This document shows positions 7,148 through 12,339 of a stretch of DNA of 12,339 nt, in pieces. Both the position numbers and the translations under genes were made by a program. The DNA is from DASZBR01 sp033763845 (GTDB taxonomy: Bacteria > Pseudomonadota > Gammaproteobacteria > DASZBR01), in NCBI GenBank assembly GCA_033763845.1, contig JANRJR010000081.1, forward strand, positions 1 to 12,339. The letters are read 5' to 3'. Position 1 is the first letter of the stretch, and each line of letters starts with the position of its first letter. The notes under the pieces are model-generated. The model was not told the DNA's origin. It saw only the letters and a program-made list of their open reading frames with translations, and ran no database searches.

Positions 7148-8277
7148 GAAGATTTCTTCTCATCAGGTGTAATGGGCGGGATAGGATCATTGGCATGCTT
7201 GGCTTCGTCTCGCGCCTCCAGTTTTTTCATATGATTTTTATCGAATAAATAACTGTACTGACTATAACCCGCTTCTTCTAATTTAGACGCAGGAATAAAA
7301 CGTAATGCCGCCGAATTAATGCAATATCGTTTCCCAGTAGGTTGCGGACCATCATCAAAGACATGCCCTAAATGCGAATCTGCATATTTTGAACGTACTT
7401 CAGTACGTTTTTGCAATAGTAATTTTCGATCTTCTTTGGTATACACAAAACGCGGATCCAACACTTTAGTAAAACTTGGCCAACCGGTTCCCGAATCAAA
7501 TTTATCTGTCGATGCAAATAATGGCTCACCCGAAACGACATCGACATAAATTCCTGCTTCATGATTATTCCAGTATGGATTCTCAAAAGGCTTTTCTGTT
7601 CCTGCATTTTGTGTGACATCATACTGCTCAGGCGTTAATTTTTTTATCTTTTCGGTTTTATTGAAGTCTCGATATTCCGAAGAAGGATCTTGTGCTTTTG
7701 CCCATACTTCACTGATACGCTGATCACGCCCCGAATGCCAACGATAAAACGCATAGCTGGCGGGATTTTTTAAATAATAATCTTGATGAGCACTTTCAGC
7801 GGGATAAAACGTCGTTGAAGGCACGACTTCCGTATACACTTGTGGAAATCTTTTTTTCACATAACCTAATACTGTTTCGGCAGTCTTTTTTTGTTTTTTA
7901 TCTAAATAAAAAATGGCCGTTCGATACTGTTTTCCAACATCACAAAATTGTTTATCTTTTGAAGTCGGATCAATATGGTGAATAAAATAATTAACCAGTA
8001 CCGCATAACTTAATTTTTTTGGGTCATAAATCACTTTAACAGCTTCTGCATAATTTGTTTTTCCCGAACATACCTCTTCATACGTCGGGTTAGGATGTGC
8101 GCCACCGTCATAACCTGAGATGGTTTTCACCACACCAGGTAATTTTTCAAAATCCGCTTGAACACACCAAAAACAACCGCCCGCAAAAATCGCTTCTTTC
8201 ATGGAATTAACATCCTTAGCAAATGCAGTAAGGGAAAAAAGAAACAGCGTGACGAAAAGAAATCCTTTTTTCAGCAT
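7144..8277 (-). CDS. msrAB: Periplasmic peptide-methionine sulfoxide reductase MsrA-MsrB fusion
   Basis: The 377-residue product repairs oxidised methionine, both S- and R-sulfoxides, in exported proteins. Residues 1-20 are a signal peptide (hydrophobic LFVTLFLFSLTAFA, cleavage before Lys21). The MsrA domain (about 27-190) has GGCFWC with the catalytic Cys35 and Cys38. The MsrB domain (about 210-345) has SGTGWPSF, SHLGHVFDDGP and the catalytic RYCIN (Cys319). The zinc-binding CxxC pairs of some MsrBs are absent. A polar Lys/Pro-rich tail of about 30 residues follows. The start is set at 8277 by an AGGAGA site and the signal peptide; a longer frame to 8388 would overrun the divergent hydrolase gene. 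Unlike Neisseria PilB, there is no thioredoxin-like domain, so a separate reductant is needed. It is followed by dam with an ATGA overlap. Confidence 0.94.
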   Translation of the reverse strand: MLKKGFLFVTLFLFSLTAFAKDVNSMKEAIFAGGCFWCVQADFEKLPGVVKTISGYDGGAHPNPTYEEVCSGKTNYAEAVKVIYDPKKLSYAVLVNYFIHHIDPTSKDKQFCDVGKQYRTAIFYLDKKQKKTAETVLGYVKKRFPQVYTEVVPSTTFYPAESAHQDYYLKNPASYAFYRWHSGRDQRISEVWAKAQDPSSEYRDFNKTEKIKKLTPEQYDVTQNAGTEKPFENPYWNNHEAGIYVDVVSGEPLFASTDKFDSGTGWPSFTKVLDPRFVYTKEDRKLLLQKRTEVRSKYADSHLGHVFDDGPQPTGKRYCINSAALRFIPASKLEEAGYSQYSYLFDKNHMKKLEARDEAKHANDPIPPITPDEKKSS

Positions 8278-8321
8278 CTCAAATCTCCTATGATAGTTCT
8301 CTATTTTACAGGAGAACACGG
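8278..8321. promoter_or_regulatory. 44-bp divergent promoter region, msrAB versus hydrolase
   Basis: Only 44 bp separate the two divergent starts, and each side has a strong ribosome site (minus 8284-8289, plus AGGAGA at 8310-8315). A plus-strand TATGAT (8289-8294) and a minus-strand TAAAAT (about 8302-8307) are candidate -10 boxes. If used, the -35 regions lie inside the opposite coding sequence, so the two promoters would interfere. No clear -35 match was found. Confidence 0.3.
8284..8289 (-). promoter_or_regulatory. Ribosome binding site deciding the msrAB start
   Basis: On the minus strand AGGAGA lies 6 nt before the ATG at 8277, directly ahead of a clear signal peptide. This excludes the longer in-frame start at 8388. 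Confidence 0.8.
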
Positions 8322-9020
8322 ATGAGCAAAACTGTAACCATTCCTTCACACGATGGCTCACTTTTCTCTGCGTATTTGGCGCTGCCAAAAACTGAAAAAT
8401 CCAATGGCATGCTCCTCATTGTGTTACAAGAAGTGTATGGCGTAAATCATGCCATTCGTGAAGTCTGCGATAATTTTGCAAAACAGGGTTTTATTGCGTG
8501 TGCACCTGATTTATTCTGGCGTATTAAACCGTATCTTGATTTAAATTATGATGAAAAAGATCGCGAAATTGCCATGAGTTGTTATCAACAGTTCAATATA
8601 CCGCTTGCGCTTCACGATATTCAATCCACCATCAGAGAATTAAAAAAACGTAAAGATCTTTCGGGAAAAATAGGCGTGATTGGTTTTGGCTTAGGGGGAA
8701 AATTAGCCTATTTATTTGCAGCAGAAGATCATGTTGATGTGGCTATTTCTTATTATGGTGGTGGTATTCATGAACATTTGGATCTGGCCAGTCGCATCAC
8801 TCAACCGGCTCAGTTTCACTTTGGCGGAGACGATGCGCATATTCTGACCAAACATGTCGCAGCGCTACAAGATGCCATGAAAGACAAATCGAATATTGAG
8901 ATCTATGTCTACCCTGACGCTGAGCACGCCTTCAGCAACCCTGACAGACCCTCTTATCATAAGTTTTCCGCAGATGAAGCAAACACTCGCGTATTGGCAC
9001 TGTTAAAAAAAATCGTGTGA
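8322..9020 (+). CDS. Dienelactone-hydrolase family protein lacking the nucleophile Cys
   Basis: The 232-residue protein has the dienelactone hydrolase alpha/beta-hydrolase fold and length, with family landmarks VLQEVYGVN (34-43), the nucleophile-elbow region GVIGFGLGGKLAY (118-130), GGDDAH (168-173) and YPDAEHAF (197-204). In the Pseudomonas enzyme the triad is Cys123, Asp171, His202. Here Asp171 and His202 are present, but residue 123 is Gly (codon GGC at 8688-8690), one base from TGC. The frame is otherwise intact with a good ribosome site (AGGAGA, 6 nt before ATG). Classical members hydrolyse dienelactone in chlorocatechol breakdown, but many bacterial relatives have unknown esters as substrates. 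With Gly at the nucleophile position the protein may be inactive as a hydrolase or use a different chemistry. No signal peptide; divergent from msrAB. Confidence 0.9.
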   Translation: MSKTVTIPSHDGSLFSAYLALPKTEKSNGMLLIVLQEVYGVNHAIREVCDNFAKQGFIACAPDLFWRIKPYLDLNYDEKDREIAMSCYQQFNIPLALHDIQSTIRELKKRKDLSGKIGVIGFGLGGKLAYLFAAEDHVDVAISYYGGGIHEHLDLASRITQPAQFHFGGDDAHILTKHVAALQDAMKDKSNIEIYVYPDAEHAFSNPDRPSYHKFSADEANTRVLALLKKIV

Positions 9021-9067
9021 AATAATGCACTGTGCGTTAGAATGATTTTACTTGGACAAGTATGCAT

Positions 9068-9073
9068 AAGGAG
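9068..9073 (+). promoter_or_regulatory. Ribosome binding site deciding the Hfq-like start
   Basis: AAGGAG lies 6 nt before the ATG at 9080. Earlier in-frame ATGs at 9062 (before the site) and 9074 (directly after it) are badly placed, so a 67-residue product is preferred. Confidence 0.75.
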
Positions 9074-9079
9074 ATGCCC

Positions 9080-9283
9080 ATGTATATATCAGAGTCGCTA
9101 CAAGAAAAGTATTTTCTGGACCTTATTGAAACGAAAAAACCTGTTGTGGTTTATTTGCGTACCGGTAGAAAATTTCAAGGGACGCTAATGAGCTTAACTC
9201 AAGATTTATTGTTCATAAAAACGCCTGGTATACAAACCTTACGTCGCAGTCAAGTTAGAACGATTATCCCCGTGAATGCCTAA
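9080..9283 (+). CDS. Divergent Hfq-like RNA-binding protein (67 aa)
   Basis: The protein aligns without gaps to the Hfq core. SLQ (6-8), PVVVYL (21-26), GRKFQG (29-34) and TIIP (61-64) match E. coli Hfq SLQ, PVSIYL, GIKLQG and TVVP, and the start chosen here gives the same numbering as E. coli Hfq. Distal-face residues Tyr25, Gly29, Lys31 and Gln33 are kept. Proximal-face residues differ: Phe42 is Asp, Tyr55 is Arg, Lys56 is Arg and His57 is Ser. There is no C-terminal tail. Expected fold: an Sm ring, probably hexameric, binding A-rich rather than U-rich RNA. It is not in the usual miaA-hfq-hflX setting, so a canonical Hfq probably exists elsewhere and this would be a paralogue. Family call is from visible residues only. 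Confidence 0.8.
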   Translation: MYISESLQEKYFLDLIETKKPVVVYLRTGRKFQGTLMSLTQDLLFIKTPGIQTLRRSQVRTIIPVNA

Positions 9284-9290
9284 GTGAAGC

Positions 9291-9312
9291 GGGGAGCAGC
9301 AGGATGCTCCCC
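9291..9312 (+). other. Perfect 8-bp hairpin after the Hfq-like gene
   Basis: GGGGAGCA (9291-9298) pairs perfectly with TGCTCCCC (9305-9312) around a 6-nt loop, starting 7 nt after the Hfq-like stop. The following bases (ATGCTGTTTG) are not a T-run, so a classic intrinsic terminator is doubtful. It could be a 3' stabiliser, a leaky attenuator before the membrane-protein gene, or a protein-binding site. Confidence 0.6.
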
Positions 9313-9334
9313 ATGCTGTTTGAGGAAATACACA

Positions 9335-9802
9335 ATGAATGTAGTACTTAAAAAATACCACTGGCAGTTTTTTCGATATTATTTGTTGGGTTACGCCATT
9401 GGAATGGCAGCGCTTTTTTCCGTCGCTTATTTCTTTAATATTCGCATGCCCGATCTGATTTTAATTGTTATTTTGTGCATGATTGTTCCTCAAACATTAA
9501 GCGATGAATTTGTCAAAAACGAAAAGCGCTTTTTTACCGATGAAGAATTGTCTTCCATGATTAAACGCTCATCACTGACCAGTTTTATGATTAATTTTAT
9601 TCCGTCGTTTATGTTTTTAGGGTACTGCATTGTCTTAAAGTCTACACACATGGCATCACCCTTCCCTAATCCGTTATTAACCGAATTCTTAAACTTTTCA
9701 CTTACCTATTTGATATTAATTTTAGTGGGCTCAGGTGCACTGTATTATCTTATTTCACGATTACTCATTGGCTTGAGCTTTAAACGTAGGAGAAAATCAT
9801 GA
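9335..9802 (+). CDS. Four-helix inner-membrane protein (155 aa)
   Basis: The start at 9335 is supported by GAGGAA at 9322-9327. A longer frame from 9284 would begin immediately after the Hfq-like stop and run through the hairpin. Four hydrophobic segments are visible at about 12-34, 39-56, 81-101 and 118-145, with a polar cytoplasmic-like loop between the second and third (DEFVKNEKRFFTDEEL, 57-72) and a basic C-terminus (FKRRRKS). By the positive-inside rule the C-terminus and the loop probably face the cytoplasm. The pattern recalls the small uncharacterised ABZJ_00895-type membrane family, but I am not certain. Function is unknown. The stop overlaps the cupin start as ATGA, so the two are translationally coupled. 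Confidence 0.75.
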   Translation: MNVVLKKYHWQFFRYYLLGYAIGMAALFSVAYFFNIRMPDLILIVILCMIVPQTLSDEFVKNEKRFFTDEELSSMIKRSSLTSFMINFIPSFMFLGYCIVLKSTHMASPFPNPLLTEFLNFSLTYLILILVGSGALYYLISRLLIGLSFKRRRKS

Positions 9803-10182
9803 CCGGTTATATTGATAACATCGAAAAACTAACATTAACAAACCAAAATTTCCGAAAAGTACTTTTTACAACAAAACAAATCCAACTCGTTGTCATGACG
9901 TTAAAACCCAACGAAGATGTTGGCATGGAAATTCATCCTGAGAATGATCAATTTTTTCGCATCGAAAAAGGCGAAGGCAAAGTCATCATGAATAAAAAAG
10001 AGCATATCATCAAAGAAGACGACGTGATTATTATTCCTGCAGGAACTGAACACAATGTTATTAACACTTCCTCAACCGAACCGCTACAGTTTTATACGAT
10101 TTATGCACCGCCGCATCATAAAGATGGAACGATGCATAAAACAAAAGCTGAAGCGATAGAAGATGAAGAAGATCATCTTTAA
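9799..10182 (+). CDS. Single-domain cupin protein (127 aa)
   Basis: The product is a small cytoplasmic beta-barrel of the cupin_2 type. The first cupin motif lies at about 42-60 (GMEIHPENDQFFRIEKGEG) with His46 and Gln51 in metal-ligand positions. The second is at 75-88 (DVIIIPAGTEHNVI) with His85. The second His and the Glu of the classic first motif are replaced, which is common in this subgroup. The C-terminal YAPPHHKDGTMHKTKAEA tail is seen in small cupins often annotated as mannose-6-phosphate isomerase-like. Substrate unknown; a metal-dependent isomerase, dioxygenase or sensor role is possible. It is coupled to the preceding membrane-protein gene and converges on the YciI gene with a 4-nt overlap. 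Confidence 0.88.
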   Translation: MTGYIDNIEKLTLTNQNFRKVLFTTKQIQLVVMTLKPNEDVGMEIHPENDQFFRIEKGEGKVIMNKKEHIIKEDDVIIIPAGTEHNVINTSSTEPLQFYTIYAPPHHKDGTMHKTKAEAIEDEEDHL

Positions 10183-10463
10183 CTATATTTTTCAAAATCT
10201 TTATGAAATTTAACCGGATTAAACTCAATAATCTCGTATTCACCTATGCCATTCACCCAGAACGGATCTTGCTTCAAAATATTTTCCAACTGTCCGCGAT
10301 CTTTTAATTGCGAAATAATCACACCACCATTGCGAGGATTACGCGGACCGGATACTACAAAATAATTTTGCTGATAGCCTTTCTCTAAAAAATCCCGGTG
10401 CTCGACAAGGTATTGGTCGACCATCTCGATGGGCTTAATATAATTCACCAAAATCACAAACAT
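10179..10463 (-). CDS. YciI-like protein (94 aa)
   Basis: This is a YCII-domain protein with a ferredoxin-like alpha/beta fold. MFVILVNYIKP opens the first strand. EHRDFLEKGY (21-30) contains the family His22. SGPRNPRNGGVIIS (38-51) and DPFWVNGIGEYEIIEFNPV (66-84) are characteristic of the GGVIIS/DPF subgroup. Some YciI proteins act as hydrolases or small enzyme modules, but most are uncharacterised. GAGGT lies about 4-5 nt before the ATG, and only 2 nt separate it from the rhodanese stop, so it is the last gene of the hydrolase-rhodanese-YciI operon. Confidence 0.9.
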   Translation of the reverse strand: MFVILVNYIKPIEMVDQYLVEHRDFLEKGYQQNYFVVSGPRNPRNGGVIISQLKDRGQLENILKQDPFWVNGIGEYEIIEFNPVKFHKDFEKYS

Positions 10464-10465
10464 AG

Positions 10466-10834
10466 TTACCTCAACACATCCGACGGATTTTCACGGATTC
10501 CACGATAACCACCCGCTAATGAGTACACATTTTTATAACCCATGCGCTGAAGATTTTCTGCGGCTAATGCAGAACGACTTCCACCACCACAATACAACAC
10601 AATTTCCGCTGTCTTATCAGGGATAGTTTTTTCGATATCTCTTTCGATAACGCCCTTAGAAAGATGTATCGCCCAAGACACCGCCCCTTGTTGGTATTCT
10701 TCTTTTTCGCGTACATCCACGAGAAAAATATTGGCTTGCGTGGATAAGCGCTGCTGAAGTTCAGTTAATTCAATTTCATTCACTTTTTTCTTCGCATCTT
10801 CTGCGATTTTGAGAAAACCTGTTGAATGCATCAT
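10466..10834 (-). CDS. Single-domain rhodanese (sulfurtransferase, 122 aa)
   Basis: A rhodanese-like fold is clear from FLVDVREKEEYQQG (37-50), the active-site loop YCGGGSRSALAA (81-92) with catalytic Cys82, and a closing YSLAGGYRGI (104-113). Such proteins carry sulfane sulfur as a persulfide on the Cys and pass it to acceptors such as cyanide, glutathione or thioredoxin. An N-terminal helical extension of about 20 residues precedes the domain. There is no signal peptide. The ribosome site AGGGG (10841-10845) overlaps the stop of the upstream hydrolase gene, with 9 nt between the two frames; the YciI gene follows 2 nt after the stop. Physiological acceptor unknown. Confidence 0.93.
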   Translation of the reverse strand: MMHSTGFLKIAEDAKKKVNEIELTELQQRLSTQANIFLVDVREKEEYQQGAVSWAIHLSKGVIERDIEKTIPDKTAEIVLYCGGGSRSALAAENLQRMGYKNVYSLAGGYRGIRENPSDVLR

Positions 10835-10843
10835 ATCTTTCCC

Positions 10844-11611
10844 CTAAAAATTAAAACTCTGACCCTTTTTAACAAACCCCAAAAATCCGTCCTTTTTCGC
10901 GTCTGGCAATACACTGTTATCGTAATGATACAACCACATTTTTGCTTTAATCGCGGGATCCAATGTCTTTAAACGCGAATAGTGGGAATGTACGCCACTC
11001 TCGCACTCAGATGTTTCGCAATCATGAAAAATAATATCTGCTTTTTCATAATAAGACTTATATTTTTCGGGTTTAAATTGGGTATCCGTCGTAAAAAAAC
11101 AATGCGTATTGTTAATGGTAAAAAACAATCCGAAACTGGGCACCAACTTTTTACCATTATACACATGCTCAGTTTGCACCAATTCAAATTTAACCGATTG
11201 CCACGTAAATGTATTTTTCTTCCCAACAGCGTTTACATTAAAATACGTACTTAAATCTGACACTTCTTCACGCAACGAGTGCAACCCACCGGAAAGAACA
11301 TGCTCCCATAATTTATCGACCAATTGCTCTGAAATATGTATGGTCGGTTTTTTTTGCGAACCATTTCCGTCAAATTTGCTTTTAAACGCAAGCCATTCCA
11401 ACCCACCCACATGATCTGAATGTAAATGACTGATGTAAACATCCGTAATATCGTGATGGGATAATTCTTGCTGATGCAAAGAATGCCTGACATCTGAGCC
11501 ACAATCGATTAATAATCGATGGGAATTTCCGTCTTCCAATATGACATTCGAATGAAAATTATCTGCCCCAACGGTAAATGCAGATCCGGTCCCTAAAAAC
11601 GTGAGCCTCAT
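10844..11611 (-). CDS. Metallo-beta-lactamase-fold hydrolase, RNase Z-like (255 aa)
   Basis: The protein begins MRLTFLGTGSAF, as RNase Z-like and related phosphodiesterase-type members do. It carries the dinuclear zinc motif SHLHSDHVGG (61-70: His62, His64, Asp66, His67), then His149, Asp176 (TTDTQF) and a late His229 (LYHYD). It thus has a complete set of metal ligands. HDCETSE (196-202) followed by HSHYSRLKTL resembles small bacterial MBL hydrolases of this group. The exosite arm of true tRNase Z is not apparent, so a phosphodiesterase or other hydrolase is more likely than tRNA 3' processing. It is the first gene of a three-gene operon behind a TATAAT box. The ribosome site is weak (GGAAA, about 8 nt upstream). 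Confidence 0.9.
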   Translation of the reverse strand: MRLTFLGTGSAFTVGADNFHSNVILEDGNSHRLLIDCGSDVRHSLHQQELSHHDITDVYISHLHSDHVGGLEWLAFKSKFDGNGSQKKPTIHISEQLVDKLWEHVLSGGLHSLREEVSDLSTYFNVNAVGKKNTFTWQSVKFELVQTEHVYNGKKLVPSFGLFFTINNTHCFFTTDTQFKPEKYKSYYEKADIIFHDCETSECESGVHSHYSRLKTLDPAIKAKMWLYHYDNSVLPDAKKDGFLGFVKKGQSFNF

Positions 11612-11641
11612 GCTATTTTTCCATCAAAAATATAAAGCGGG

Positions 11642-11670
11642 ATTATAAAGTGAATGCTATTAAGTTTACA
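11642..11670 (-). promoter_or_regulatory. Promoter of the MBL-rhodanese-YciI operon
   Basis: On the minus strand a consensus TATAAT lies at 11647-11642, with TGTAAA 17 bp upstream (11670-11665) as a -35 hexamer matching three of six bases. Transcription would begin near 11635, giving a leader of about 24 nt. It sits in the 62-bp gap after the upstream gene. Confidence 0.5.
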
Positions 11671-11673
11671 TTA

Positions 11674-12339
11674 TTATTTTGGGGTGCCTATTCGAGAACC
11701 TGGCGCACTACGAGGTGGAGTAAACGATAAGCTTTCTCCGGCACTACTTGGCGAAACCTGAGATTTAATAAGCGACCCCGTGAAATATCGCATGATTGCA
11801 AGGGGTTTTTCCAGCGCTGCTTTTGCTTCATTCAGAGGCATAACAGGTTCACTGTTGCACAGCACTTTTTCAAAGTCATAAACCAAATGACTGAGGGATT
11901 GAAGATTATCAGTCAACTTTTGATAAATATTCCTCACCTGAGAAAAATGATACTTCCAATTTTCAACTTCTTTAACATTTTGATTTTTTTTTGCTTCTAC
12001 AAGATAGCTTTCGGCTTTTTCATACAAACCTTGAATATTTTTTAACCACATAAGATGCAGCGATTTATAATGCTGAATAGCTTCATTCATTTCTTTTATC
12101 ACATAGCGACAATCCAATGTTAATCCAGAAAAATTATGGAAAATGACATAAAACATTGCAATTTTTTGTGTAAGCGCATGTAAATAAACAAACTGATTCA
12201 TCAGTTCAGAATCATTCTTAAAAACAGGTAAAAACCCCATAGATACGCCAGAAATATTTTTTCCACTCGAAGTACTCCATTCTTTGGGAAGCTGAACATA
12301 TCCTTCATCATTCACAAAATCATTTTGGCACGGCAAATA
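11674..12339 (-). CDS. Unrecognised helical protein, 5'-truncated by window edge
   Basis: The frame is open to the right edge of the window with no stop upstream, so at least 221 codons are the C-terminal part of a longer gene. An in-frame TTG at 12336 is not a convincing start and has no visible ribosome site. The middle is strongly helical and charged (about residues 45-195 of the visible part, for example MNEAIQHYKSLHLMWLKN and SYLVEAKKNQNVKEVENW), consistent with a helical bundle or coiled coil. The last 30 residues are Ser/Pro/Gly-rich and basic (SPSSAGESLSF, PPRSAPGSRIGTPK). No family, signal peptide or membrane segment is recognised. In a Legionellales host such proteins are often secreted effectors, but nothing here proves it. 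Confidence 0.6.
   Translation of the reverse strand, partial: YLPCQNDFVNDEGYVQLPKEWSTSSGKNISGVSMGFLPVFKNDSELMNQFVYLHALTQKIAMFYVIFHNFSGLTLDCRYVIKEMNEAIQHYKSLHLMWLKNIQGLYEKAESYLVEAKKNQNVKEVENWKYHFSQVRNIYQKLTDNLQSLSHLVYDFEKVLCNSEPVMPLNEAKAALEKPLAIMRYFTGSLIKSQVSPSSAGESLSFTPPRSAPGSRIGTPK

Noticed and set aside
8278..8388. N-terminal extension of MsrAB to 8388
   Set aside because: It would overlap the divergent hydrolase coding region and bury a clear signal peptide; AGGAGA before 8277 marks the better start.
9291..9312. Rho-independent terminator after the Hfq-like gene
   Set aside because: The stem is strong, but no T-run follows, so it was listed as a hairpin of unknown role.
9284..9334. Extended start of the membrane protein immediately after the Hfq-like stop
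   Set aside because: The extra residues are encoded by the hairpin, are Cys/Gly-rich and polar, and the GAGGAA site supports 9335.
10969..11502. Several open frames on both strands within the MBL gene
   Set aside because: They lie within a gene with complete zinc motifs; none has a recognisable product.
10466..11611. MBL plus rhodanese read as a persulfide dioxygenase (ETHE1) system
   Set aside because: The MBL protein opens with LGTGSAF and has an RNase Z-like layout with Asp and several His ligands. ETHE1 has a different length and iron-site context, so the pairing alone does not justify the name.
1..12339. Genomic island, prophage or insertion element
   Set aside because: No integrase, transposase, terminal repeats, tRNA junction or sharp composition change was seen by eye.

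Overview
The window looks like chromosomal DNA of an AT-rich gammaproteobacterium, most plausibly a Legionellales-type (Legionella/Coxiella/Berkiella-like) intracellular organism. The basis is indirect: low G+C by eye, a YdaL/SmrA-type Smr protein, a Dam-type methylase, a PcnB-like polymerase domain, and several family-less alpha-helical or acidic proteins of the kind common in that order. No tRNA, rRNA, CRISPR array, transposase or phage gene was seen. Genes are tightly packed, with many 4-21 nt overlaps and no gene-free stretch above about 130 bases.

Left part (1-2830): a small unrecognised protein with an acidic tail (117-671) converges on a 680-residue copper protein (663-2705, minus). 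The latter joins a CopA-type multicopper oxidase to a CopB-type outer-membrane beta-barrel in one reading frame. A 125-bp divergent intergenic region follows.

Centre-left (2831-6376, plus): an RNA-related cluster. It starts with a 957-residue protein with a large helical N-terminus, a lysine-rich linker and a C-terminal poly(A) polymerase/CCA-enzyme-like half. Next come a 77-residue DUF6429 protein with its own likely extended -10 promoter and an Smr-domain protein, in overlapping frames.

Centre (6356-9020): a minus-strand pair, periplasmic msrAB and dam, joined by an ATGA overlap. It is divergent from a dienelactone-hydrolase-fold protein whose nucleophile position is glycine instead of cysteine.

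Centre-right (9080-10182, plus): a divergent 67-residue Hfq-like protein that keeps the distal (poly(A)/ARN-binding) residues but has lost the proximal (U-binding) ones, a strong hairpin, a four-helix membrane protein and an ATGA-coupled cupin.

Right part (10179-12339, minus): a metallo-beta-lactamase-fold hydrolase, a single-domain rhodanese and a YciI-like protein in one operon behind a consensus TATAAT box. At the edge lies the C-terminal part of an unrecognised helical protein.

Two themes recur. One is envelope copper/oxidative stress defence (CopA-CopB fusion, MsrAB, possibly the rhodanese operon). The other is RNA metabolism (PcnB-like protein, Smr protein, Hfq-like protein). The strongest candidates for something undescribed are the CopA-CopB fusion, the altered Hfq-like protein, the giant PcnB-like protein and the Gly-for-Cys dienelactone hydrolase.
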